Positions 1 through 4,919 of a DNA stretch of 7,007 bases are shown here, piece by piece. A program made the position numbers and the translations under genes. Numbering within the stretch: the first letter of the stretch is position 1; each line of letters opens with the position of its first letter. Where the stretch lies: NCBI GenBank assembly GCA_015663065.1, contig DQSX01000134.1:1-7007 (forward strand). The letters are read 5' to 3'. The notes below the pieces were generated by a model, which worked only from the letters and a program-made list of their open reading frames with translations, did not search any database and was not told the DNA's origin. This stretch comes from Sulfurovum sp. (GTDB lineage: Bacteria; Campylobacterota; Campylobacteria; Campylobacterales; Sulfurovaceae).

Positions 1-44
1 ACTCTGTGATCATAAGCTTTAAGCTTCAATCTAATTTTTTCCAT
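1..44 (-). CDS. rpsJ: 30S ribosomal protein S10, N-terminal fragment (runs off the window)
   Basis: Read on the minus strand from the ATG at 44, the first 14 codons give MEKIRLKLKAYDHR, the characteristic N-terminus of bacterial ribosomal protein S10 (small-subunit protein, also NusE in antitermination). The gene continues beyond position 1, so only the start is visible. A Shine-Dalgarno AAAGG lies at 55-51, six bases before the ATG. A strong promoter and a leader of about 84 nt precede it. In bacteria rpsJ normally heads the S10 ribosomal protein operon, so the rest of that operon probably lies to the left of the window. The identification rests on a short peptide, but the match, the start site and the promoter agree. 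Confidence 0.88.
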   Translation of the reverse strand, partial: MEKIRLKLKAYDHR

Positions 45-128
45 ATTTTACCTTTAAAAGAACTCGTCAGCATGGCAAAGCCAAGGTGCCTAAACACAGG
101 GTTTTTACCCTCTAACATAAATTTAGGA
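45..128 (-). promoter_or_regulatory. Structured 5' leader of the rpsJ mRNA
   Basis: The predicted 5' untranslated region is about 84 nt and can fold into two stem-loops. The first has an outer stem CCTAAA/TTTAGG (127-122 with 94-89) enclosing a 5-bp inner stem AGGGT/ACCCT (111-107 with 102-98) and an AAAA loop. The second is GCA-CCT-TGGC-TTT-GCCA-TGC (89-70) with a three-base bulge, followed by the ribosome-binding site at 55-51. Autoregulatory S10 leaders bound by L4 are known in gammaproteobacteria. This leader is not recognisably that RNA, so a regulatory role is inferred only. Confidence 0.5.
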
Positions 129-134
129 ACGCGA

Positions 135-163
135 ATTATATCCAAATTGTTTTAAACATGCAA
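135..163 (-). promoter_or_regulatory. Promoter of rpsJ / S10 operon
   Basis: On the minus strand a perfect -10 TATAAT (140-135) is preceded by TTGCAT (163-158) with a 17-bp spacer. Transcription would start near 128 and run leftward into rpsJ. This is among the best promoters in the window, as expected for a ribosomal protein operon. Its -35 abuts the divergent promoter of the ATPase gene. Confidence 0.75.
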
Positions 164-184
164 TGCTTTTTAGGCTAATCTGGC

Positions 185-190
185 TACAAT
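185..190 (+). promoter_or_regulatory. -10 box for the P-loop ATPase gene
   Basis: TACAAT preceded by an AT-rich stretch with no clear -35. Transcription would start near 197, which places the upstream in-frame ATG at 163 outside the transcript and supports the start at 235. Confidence 0.5.
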
Positions 191-234
191 ATAAAAAATT
201 ATTTCCTTTTTACAAGGAAACTTATGGAGTTAGA

Positions 235-1311
235 ATGGATCTTTTAGAACATTATCATGAACATCCTCCTGCCAATATGCAGTTTATACGGAGAAAAACA
301 TCCCTTCCCGAACAAGGAAATATCAATCTTCACGGAGCAAGAGGCTCTGGCAAGACTGCGCTGGTACTTGACTATTTGCAGGAACAGGATGAGCAGACAC
401 TCTACCTTGATCTTGAAGACCCCAATCTCATCCTTAACACCTTAGATACCCTGCCGCTTCAGGAATTCATCTCTGAATTCAATATCTCAGAGCTTATTCT
501 TGACCATTATGAAGAGGGGATGATGGAAAGTTTTCCAAACGTAGCCCGAACCATTATTGTCAGCCGCATAGCCATAGAAGAGGAGGGTTTTGAAAGTGTA
601 GTACTTTTTCCTCTGGACTATGAAGAGTTCTTTGCCTTTGAACAGGCAAGTTCAGCCACCCTTGCTTTTAACCATTTTCTCAAAGCAGGTACCCTGCCTG
701 CCATGGCGAAACATACCGGAAACACCACGCTTGCCATGAAACAGTTCTTCCAGCAGCAGTTCTCCCCCAATGAACAGTCTCTCATTCTCATTCTGGCACG
801 TCACAACACCCTACCCATGACCACGCACCAGATCTACAGTTTTACCAAAGAGCACTTCCGCATCTCCAAAGATTTCGTCTATCAAGCGATCAAACGATTT
901 ACTCAGGAGGGATTACTCTATTTCATTGACAACGGCATCAAACGCAGTGGAAAGAAAATGCTCATGTATGACTTTGCTTTTGTCAAATACCTGACAGCCT
1001 ACCAGCCTTTTGGCACACAATTTGACGCTATGATCGCTCTGACACTCATTAAACATAAAGTGTCCATCTCTACCTTGGGAAACCATGGCTACATTACCAG
1101 AGACAATGAACTCATCATTACTGCTCCTTTTGAGAGTGAAGACTCTTTCTGGGTCAAATCCCAAAACAAATTTTCGATCTATAAAAAACATGCTGTAAAA
1201 AAAGTCACTGTCATCACCGTTGCCAACACTTATGAATTTAATATAGAAAAACTACATTTTGAGGCCCTGCCCTTTAATGAATGGTCTGTCTCCCACAATG
1301 AAGAGAACTAA
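235..1311 (+). CDS. P-loop ATPase of the AAA_14 / DUF4143 type
   Basis: A 358-residue cytoplasmic ATP-binding protein. Walker A is GARGSGKT (residues 34-41). A Walker B-like strand ELILDHY (86-92) carries His where the catalytic Glu usually follows Asp. A sensor-like strand RTIIVSR (105-111) is followed by PLDYEEFF (126-133), a signature of AAA_14 (DUF4143-partner) ATPases. Around residues 190-255 is a probable winged-helix region, then a C-terminal alpha/beta region resembling DUF4143 but without its usual Asp/Glu-x-Lys residues. The start at 235 is preferred over the in-frame ATG at 163 because GGAG (226-229) sits five bases upstream and a -10 box lies between the two. It is divergent from rpsJ and monocistronic. 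The exact role is unknown; members of this family are often annotated only as ATP-binding protein. Confidence 0.82.
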   Translation: MDLLEHYHEHPPANMQFIRRKTSLPEQGNINLHGARGSGKTALVLDYLQEQDEQTLYLDLEDPNLILNTLDTLPLQEFISEFNISELILDHYEEGMMESFPNVARTIIVSRIAIEEEGFESVVLFPLDYEEFFAFEQASSATLAFNHFLKAGTLPAMAKHTGNTTLAMKQFFQQQFSPNEQSLILILARHNTLPMTTHQIYSFTKEHFRISKDFVYQAIKRFTQEGLLYFIDNGIKRSGKKMLMYDFAFVKYLTAYQPFGTQFDAMIALTLIKHKVSISTLGNHGYITRDNELIITAPFESEDSFWVKSQNKFSIYKKHAVKKVTVITVANTYEFNIEKLHFEALPFNEWSVSHNEEN

Positions 1312-1382
1312 CCCTTAAACTGGCTCAGGGACTGATATCTTAATATAATATTGTTGGTTTTCGGTTACTGGGCTTGTTGAAG
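1312..1382. repeat. REP-like composite inverted repeat, copy 1
   Basis: Two related 21-bp units lie in inverted orientation. Unit A' is 1314-1334 (core GGCTCAGGGA) and unit B' is 1362-1382 (core CTTGTTGAAG), separated by 27 bp. The same pair occurs at 5385-5440 in the opposite orientation. A' matches 16 of 21 bases and B' 18 of 21. The element starts directly after the ATPase stop codon. Its right part also folds into a 12-bp imperfect hairpin (1356-1393, GGTTTT...AAAACC, one bulge and one G-U pair) that may help end the ATPase transcript, although no U-tract follows. Confidence 0.6.
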
Positions 1383-1408
1383 TAGCCAAAACCTAAGCAT
1401 TCTTTGAC

Positions 1409-1414
1409 TATAAT
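1409..1414 (+). promoter_or_regulatory. -10 box of the SRP RNA gene
   Basis: Perfect TATAAT seven bases before the predicted 5' end of the SRP RNA at about 1421. There is no clear -35; that position overlaps the right arm of the hairpin at 1356-1393. Confidence 0.7.
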
Positions 1415-1420
1415 TCTCTC

Positions 1421-1526
1421 GCCTCTTTTCAGACCTGTGCAATGGTTCTGAGAGACAACGGGTCAGGATGGGAACATAGCAGCCCACCTCTCTTTACTGT
1501 GTGCCGCAGTAATCTGGGAAGAGGTA
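1421..1526 (+). ncRNA. ffs: 4.5S signal recognition particle RNA (bacterial small type)
   Basis: RNA scaffold of the signal recognition particle, which binds Ffh and directs membrane proteins to the translocon. The universally conserved domain is clear at 1460-1485: GGGTCAGG, then AUG-GGAA-CAU (GNRA-type tetraloop at 1471-1474), then AGCAGCCC, which forms the symmetric and asymmetric loops contacted by the Ffh M domain. The downstream TGTGTGCCGCAGT is also typical. The ends are set by a continuous 12-bp pairing of 1422-1433 with 1513-1524 (ten Watson-Crick and two G-U pairs). At about 105 nt it is the Alu-less form. Nothing between 1527 and 1598 looks like a strong terminator or promoter, so it may be cotranscribed with the following tRNA-Ser. 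A 7-bp stem (1571-1577 with 1588-1594) in that gap could be a processing signal. Confidence 0.93.
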
Positions 1527-1598
1527 CTTACAACTATCTAAACAATAATCCAAAACTACCTTTTGCTTATTGCTTACGATGACAATGGTAAGTATTGA

Positions 1599-1686
1599 TG
1601 AGAGGTGTCCGAGTGGTCGAAGGTGCAGACCTGGAACGTCTGTGTGGGGTAACTCACCGAGGGTTCGAATCCCTTCCTCTCAGCCA
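1599..1686 (+). tRNA. tRNA-Ser (anticodon GGA)
   Basis: An 88-nt class II tRNA with CCA encoded. Acceptor TGAGAGG (1599-1605) pairs fully with CCTCTCA (1676-1682), followed by discriminator G and CCA. The anticodon stem CAGAC/GTCTG encloses loop CTGGAAC with anticodon GGA at 1633-1635, decoding UCC and UCU. A long variable arm follows (about 1643-1658, GTGGGGTAACTCAC), as expected for serine. The T arm has GGGTTCGAATCCC. The U1-A72 first pair is slightly unusual for a serine tRNA but is Watson-Crick. Confidence 0.95.
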
Positions 1687-1767
1687 TAAAAACTACTAAC
1701 CAAAGAAATTTTATCCAGTTGTCTTCTCGCAACAATTCTAAACACATAAAGATTAATTCACTTAATA

Positions 1768-1776
1768 TGCTATACT
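1768..1776 (+). promoter_or_regulatory. Extended -10 promoter upstream of the 18-codon ORF and methyltransferase
   Basis: TGCTATACT is an extended -10 (TGn plus TATACT at 1771-1776) with no convincing -35. Transcription would begin near 1783 and include both the small ORF at 1803 and the methyltransferase at 1867. Confidence 0.6.
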
Positions 1777-1802
1777 CAACAATAAAATAAAAGGTCCTTC
1801 TT

Positions 1803-1859
1803 ATGAAAAAACCGAAGAACAAGATAAGTCTATGGAAGCCTTATTGGGGAAGTAAGTAG
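1803..1859 (+). CDS. Possible 18-residue leader peptide or small protein
   Basis: ATG to TAG encodes MKKPKNKISLWKPYWGSK, a basic peptide rich in Lys and Trp/Tyr. It has a good Shine-Dalgarno (AAGG at 1791-1794, eight bases before the ATG) directly downstream of an extended -10 promoter. Its stop ends seven bases before the methyltransferase ATG, and that gene has no good Shine-Dalgarno of its own at normal spacing. Translational coupling is therefore plausible. No family is recognised, and at this length chance cannot be excluded. Confidence 0.4.
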   Translation: MKKPKNKISLWKPYWGSK

Positions 1860-1866
1860 TCACAAA

Positions 1867-2487
1867 ATGGAAGAGTATAAATACAGTGCCAAATTTTACG
1901 ACAGGTTGCTTTTTCCTTTTATGCAGCCTATACGTAATCGGGTGATCAAGGTCATCAAACGGTATCAATATAAGACTATCCTTGATGTCTGCTGCGGTAC
2001 AGGTGATCAACTGAAACAGCTTAAGGTACAGGGCTTTGACGCGGAGGGTATTGATATTTCAGATGCAATGCTCAACATTGCAAACAAGGGGAAGGTCAAA
2101 GCCCTATGCAAACACCAGGATGCCAGTCAAATGCACTATAAAGATGCAAAGTTCGCATTGGTGATGACTGCCTTTGCGCTGCATGAAAAAGACCATGATA
2201 CTGCACACAAGATCGTAGAAGAGATGGTACGTGTAACTAGCGAGGGCGGGGATATACTAATCGTTGACTATGAACTGAGTGAAAAAACATCCATGCTTTC
2301 AAAAATGCTCATCTATGCCATCGAATGGTTCGCCGGAGGAGAGCATTACCGAAACTTTAGAACGTACGTTTCAAAAGGCGGACTTCCTGCACTTTTACCC
2401 ACGACGACACTCAAAGAAGTCAAACGCTTCTACTTTGCACAACATGGGGTGGTGTTGCTTCTCTTGCGTAAAGAGACTAAAGATTAG
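1867..2487 (+). CDS. Class I SAM-dependent methyltransferase (UbiE-like)
   Basis: A 206-residue soluble protein with the Rossmann-type methyltransferase fold. Motif I is ILDVCCGTGDQ (residues 38-48), which binds S-adenosylmethionine. GIDIS (61-65) gives the acidic residue (D63) that contacts the ribose. The FALHEKDH region near residue 100 and the VRVTSEGGDILIVDY strand are typical of the Methyltransf_11/UbiE group. The N-terminal FYDRLLFPF resembles ubiquinone/menaquinone methyltransferases, but the protein is shorter than UbiE (about 235-250 residues) and lacks obvious UbiE signatures, so the substrate is unknown. Its stop codon overlaps that of the convergent gene at 2484 and lies within a 9-bp inverted repeat. 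It is probably cotranscribed with the small ORF upstream. Confidence 0.88.
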   Translation: MEEYKYSAKFYDRLLFPFMQPIRNRVIKVIKRYQYKTILDVCCGTGDQLKQLKVQGFDAEGIDISDAMLNIANKGKVKALCKHQDASQMHYKDAKFALVMTAFALHEKDHDTAHKIVEEMVRVTSEGGDILIVDYELSEKTSMLSKMLIYAIEWFAGGEHYRNFRTYVSKGGLPALLPTTTLKEVKRFYFAQHGVVLLLLRKETKD

Positions 2488-2493
2488 TCTCTT
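2471..2493. terminator. Hairpin containing both convergent stop codons (possible bidirectional terminator)
   Basis: AAGAGACTA (2471-2479) and TAGTCTCTT (2485-2493) are perfect 9-bp inverted repeats around a 5-nt loop. The TAG of the methyltransferase (2485-2487) and the TAA of the opposing gene (2486-2484) overlap at the loop/stem junction. There is no U-tract on either side, so efficient intrinsic termination is uncertain, but no other structure separates the two genes. Confidence 0.5.
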
Positions 2494-3284
2494 CCATGAG
2501 CAAGGTCTATAAGCTGATAGCCTCTGTTCCATTGTTTGCGTATAGCTTTTCTAAAGCTAGGTATTTCAGAGTTTGTGGTGTATGACTCTTCCGTTTTATG
2601 TGCATCTTTAACAAAAATACAGAACCATTTCCCTCCGCCGTACTCTATGCTGTTGAGTCTGAAACCCTCTGCCCATCTCTCTTCAATGATCTTTGGTACA
2701 CCATCCCAATCATCAATACTGTGATACGCCTGCTCTAAAAAACCTGTATTTTTAGCAAAAAGACCTACCCAGGTTCCCTCTGCAGGTTCCACATCTATGA
2801 GGTGATACCCCTGCTTCCATTGTGCACTGATCTCTTTTAAAAATGCTTCTTCGTAACGCGTGTTTGTCAGTAGTACATCAGAGTAACGACTTCCTTTAGC
2901 CAATATACCAAGCCAGTAGCCTTTTCCATTTTCAACATTTGTAAGAACAAAACCCTGCTTTTTATAGTTTTCCACCGCAGCTTCAAACTTTTTCCAGTCT
3001 CTTTTATGCAGGTAAACCTGTTGCGAGAAGCCTGTACCTTTTGCAGAGATCGCCATCCATCGGTCATCTCCATACTCAATATCTATAATATCGGAGCCAT
3101 TTCTCCACTCTTTTTCTATGGCACGGTTAAATTGTGCCAATTTTGTGTTTGAGATAAAAGATTGCTCTGTGTAGGGTGTATCTTTCGTAAAAAGACCTAC
3201 CCAAAAATGTCCTGCCATTACTACAGTAGGGAGAAATAACCCCGTTGCCAGTAAGCCCAATACTATACCTTTTTTTCTTTTCAT
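2484..3284 (-). CDS. Exported protein of five tandem 48-residue repeats (DUF7477-like)
   Basis: A 266-residue protein with a Sec signal peptide: MKRKKG, a hydrophobic core, and likely cleavage after VMA at residue 24. The mature part is almost entirely five repeats of about 48 residues, starting at W28, W76, W124, W172 and W220. Each begins W-x-x-h-x-x-K (h hydrophobic), has an aromatic or Gln region in the middle, then F/V...I...W-x-x-G-(Y/F)-x-L-x-x-(I/V)-E. This pattern resembles the repeated DUF7477 domain, recalled rather than searched. No catalytic motif or conserved cysteine is seen, so a binding or structural role in the periplasm or outside is likely. ATG at 3284 is preferred to the GTG just before it (3287) because AAGGAG (3297-3292) is seven bases away rather than four. 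It has its own promoter, divergent from the lipoprotein gene. Confidence 0.75.
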   Translation of the reverse strand: MKRKKGIVLGLLATGLFLPTVVMAGHFWVGLFTKDTPYTEQSFISNTKLAQFNRAIEKEWRNGSDIIDIEYGDDRWMAISAKGTGFSQQVYLHKRDWKKFEAAVENYKKQGFVLTNVENGKGYWLGILAKGSRYSDVLLTNTRYEEAFLKEISAQWKQGYHLIDVEPAEGTWVGLFAKNTGFLEQAYHSIDDWDGVPKIIEERWAEGFRLNSIEYGGGKWFCIFVKDAHKTEESYTTNSEIPSFRKAIRKQWNRGYQLIDLAHGRD

Positions 3285-3301
3285 CACACTACTCCTTATT
3301 G

Positions 3302-3330
3302 TATACTTAAGTATATTTGTACAAATTATA
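3302..3330 (-). promoter_or_regulatory. Promoter with two adjacent perfect palindromes
   Basis: On the minus strand TATAAT (3330-3325) is the -10 for the repeat-protein gene; a TTGAAA at 3355-3350 is 19 bp away and may serve as a poor -35. Immediately downstream lie two perfect palindromes, ATTTGTACAAAT (3315-3326) and TATACTTAAGTATA (3302-3315), which share one base and cover the predicted start of transcription. They could be an operator, but the regulator is unknown and AT-rich chance palindromes are possible. Confidence 0.5.
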
Positions 3331-3366
3331 ACATATTATTTTATCGTCTTTTCAAAGCACCATAGT

Positions 3367-3395
3367 TTGAAAGACAAAGTAATTTACTGTATACT
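3367..3395 (+). promoter_or_regulatory. Promoter of the lipoprotein-peptidase-zinc-ribbon operon
   Basis: TTGAAA (3367-3372) and TATACT (3390-3395) are separated by 17 bp. Transcription would start near 3402 and include the three closely spaced genes from 3427 to 4849. Confidence 0.7.
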
Positions 3396-3426
3396 AAGTT
3401 TAGATTTAAAACAAGGGTTACAACAA

Positions 3427-3882
3427 ATGTTACACACTAAAAAACTCTCTTTTCTCCTTTCTCTCTTTGCACTGTTCTTTTTCACGGCATGTGATTCTCC
3501 ATCTTTTGGCAAGAAAGTAGAAAAAGAGTATTATACAGGCGGTCAATTACGTTCTGAGTTTGTCTGGTCAGACAGTACAGGAAAAAATGGAATTAAAAGA
3601 ACTTTCGGTTTCGAAGGTCACCAGACCTCATCCGTCAACATCACCAATGGTGTACGTAACGGGATTATGTCCATCTACGATAAAGAAGGTCGTGTCATCA
3701 AACAGACACCTTATGTTAATGGCAAAATACATGGTGTAGAAAAAGCCTTTTATCCCAATGGGGACAGAATGATCACTTATACCTACCAAAATGGACTAAA
3801 GAATGGTTATGCCTACACTTATTATCCAAGTGGTAAGGTATGTAGAAAAGCAAAATACAAAAACAACAGGCTGCTCAATTAA
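3427..3882 (+). CDS. Lipoprotein with MORN/YwqK-like repeats
   Basis: A 151-residue protein with a lipoprotein signal peptide: MLHTKK, a Leu/Phe-rich core, and a lipobox FTAC giving lipidated Cys22. The mature part has repeated units of the form YYxxGxLxxxxxYxNGxxxG (for example around YYTGGQL, YVNGKIHG, FYPNGD, YQNGLKNG and YYPSGK). This is the pattern of MORN-repeat variant (YwqK-type) proteins, many of which are annotated as antitoxins by homology to YwqK, though no toxin gene is seen here. The start is set by AAGGG (3413-3417) nine bases upstream; an in-frame TTG at 3367 falls inside the promoter. It is first in a probable operon, with the peptidase gene starting six bases after its stop. 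It is probably anchored to the inner or outer membrane; the role is unknown. Confidence 0.8.
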   Translation: MLHTKKLSFLLSLFALFFFTACDSPSFGKKVEKEYYTGGQLRSEFVWSDSTGKNGIKRTFGFEGHQTSSVNITNGVRNGIMSIYDKEGRVIKQTPYVNGKIHGVEKAFYPNGDRMITYTYQNGLKNGYAYTYYPSGKVCRKAKYKNNRLLN

Positions 3883-3887
3883 GTCTG

Positions 3888-4562
3888 ATGCACATTTTAC
3901 CTGTCTACAAACATATTGTAAACAATCGGCTTAAACATACGTATCTCAGTTTTGATGATGAAGGCAATCTCATCATCAAGTCTCCTAAAGTCTCTCAAGA
4001 CTATATAGAAAAACTTTTGCTGAAAAAGTCTTCATGGATCAACCGGTCCAAAGAGAAGATCATGCAAAAAAAAGGCAAGGCTCTTGACTTTTCAAAAGAG
4101 AGTATACTCTACCTTTACGGAAAGCCTTACCCTCTTGTACTGCAAACCTATACAAAAAAAAGAACCAAGCTTGTTTTTGAAGAGACACAGTTCACTCTTT
4201 ACTACAGCAGCTATGATGAAGCTGTTTTTCAAAAACATATTGACACCTTCTATAAAGAGAAGGCCAAAGAGTGCATTCCAGATCTAGTGAATTATTGGGC
4301 TTCTGTGATGCAGTTAACGTACAATAAATGCTCCTTTCGGAAAACCAGACGTCAGTGGGGAAGCTGTTCAAGAAACAATAACCTTAGCTTTAACACGATG
4401 ATGATGAAACTACCACAGGATATCATAGAGTATATTGTGGTGCATGAACTGGCACATATAGTACATAAACATCATCAAAAAAGTTTCTGGTCGCTGGTTG
4501 AAAAACACTTACCTGACTATAAACAACGTATTGCCGTCTTGAAACACTACGCGACACACTAA
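3888..4562 (+). CDS. YgjP-like zinc metallopeptidase (DUF45 / M48-like)
   Basis: A 224-residue protein of the YgjP/DUF45 family, related to SprT and WLM gluzincin-type peptidases. The zinc site is HELAH (residues 186-190, with E187 as catalytic base) and a third His in HHQKSFW (H196). Just before it is the family signature RRQWGSCS...LSFN. The ending, FWxxVxxxLPDY, is also typical. The length is normal for the family and there is no signal peptide, so it is probably cytoplasmic. No strong Shine-Dalgarno is present (the nearest AGG is 17 bases away), but the ATG follows the lipoprotein stop by five bases, which suggests translational coupling. It is the middle gene of a three-gene operon. Its natural substrate is not known. 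Confidence 0.88.
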   Translation: MHILPVYKHIVNNRLKHTYLSFDDEGNLIIKSPKVSQDYIEKLLLKKSSWINRSKEKIMQKKGKALDFSKESILYLYGKPYPLVLQTYTKKRTKLVFEETQFTLYYSSYDEAVFQKHIDTFYKEKAKECIPDLVNYWASVMQLTYNKCSFRKTRRQWGSCSRNNNLSFNTMMMKLPQDIIEYIVVHELAHIVHKHHQKSFWSLVEKHLPDYKQRIAVLKHYATH

Positions 4563-4576
4563 CAAAGGAACCCTAT

Positions 4577-4849
4577 ATGGATTTTTACCTATTGGCATTT
4601 TTACTTATCATTCTTTCAGGATCAGTGTTGGTCTATATCTATTACCTCAAAGAGAAAAAAGAGGAATTGGCAAGTATTGAAAGAGGATACTGTCCAAGAT
4701 GTCACAAAGATACCATAGAACTGGTTGATCAGAGATCTGGTGGATGTTCAGGACCTAAATTGCTCTCTTATGAATGTACTGCATGCGGATACTATAACTC
4801 TTTTGCTATTGAAAATGGTGGCAGTTGCGGTTCAGGAGGCTGTCGTTAG
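4577..4849 (+). CDS. Small membrane-anchored zinc-ribbon protein
   Basis: A 90-residue protein with one N-terminal membrane helix (about residues 3-24) followed by a Lys/Glu-rich segment. A probable zinc ribbon has CPRC (C39, C42) and CTAC (C67, C70). A further Cys lies at C57 in GGCSGP, and the tail is glycine-rich with two more (GGSCGSGGC, C84 and C89). The charged residues after the helix suggest the ribbon faces the cytoplasm, but orientation is inferred. Start is at 4577, with AAAGGAA at 4564-4570 six bases before. It follows the peptidase stop by 14 bases, so it is the last gene of the operon. No known function; metal or redox binding by the seven cysteines is possible. Confidence 0.72.
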   Translation: MDFYLLAFLLIILSGSVLVYIYYLKEKKEELASIERGYCPRCHKDTIELVDQRSGGCSGPKLLSYECTACGYYNSFAIENGGSCGSGGCR

Positions 4850-4870
4850 CCTAACATCACAATAGCAGGC

Positions 4871-4899
4871 TTGACACAGTTTAAATAAATTGCTATAAC
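4871..4899 (+). promoter_or_regulatory. Near-consensus promoter of the globin gene
   Basis: TTGACA (4871-4876) and extended -10 TGCTATAAC (TATAAC at 4894-4899) are separated by 17 bp, the best -35/-10 pair in the window. Transcription would start near 4906, giving a very short leader containing AAAAAGG six bases before the ATG at 4920. Confidence 0.85.
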
Positions 4900-4919
4900 C
4901 TTTAACAAAAAGGTATCTC

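Noticed and set aside
63..70. CTGACGAG on the minus strand in the rpsJ leader resembles the hammerhead ribozyme core CUGANGA
   Set aside because: No matching GAAA element, stem II or cleavage-site arrangement is present nearby; an 8-base match by chance is expected.
163..234. In-frame extension of the ATPase to an upstream ATG (24 more residues)
   Set aside because: No Shine-Dalgarno at 163, the added residues look like translated promoter sequence, and a -10 box lies inside it; 235 has GGAG at good spacing.
913..1191. Minus-strand open frame of 92 codons inside the ATPase gene
   Set aside because: It has no initiation signals, and the plus-strand frame has clear ATPase motifs; it is a shadow frame.
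1599..1686. tRNA-Ser as an integration site for a mobile element
   Set aside because: No integrase, no direct repeat of the tRNA 3' end downstream, and the neighbouring genes look like core genome; the same holds for the tRNA-Ser at 6916-7003.
1728..1747. GTTG...CAAC possible terminator after tRNA-Ser(GGA)
   Set aside because: The stem is only four base pairs with an eight-base loop and no U-tract; too weak to call.
1574..1822. Open frame on the minus strand across the tRNA-Ser gene, containing ERKGFEPSV
   Set aside because: It is an antisense translation of a serine tRNA; the GFEPS string is a well-known artefact of such genes, and the strand is explained by the tRNA.
3367..3426. In-frame TTG start for the lipoprotein adding 20 residues
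   Set aside because: The TTG is part of the -35 box of the proposed promoter, and the extension would precede a complete lipoprotein signal peptide beginning at 3427.
4845..4855. GTTAG-C-CTAAC inverted repeat at the zinc-ribbon gene stop codon as a terminator
   Set aside because: A five-base stem with a one-base centre cannot form a hairpin without opening, and no U-tract follows.
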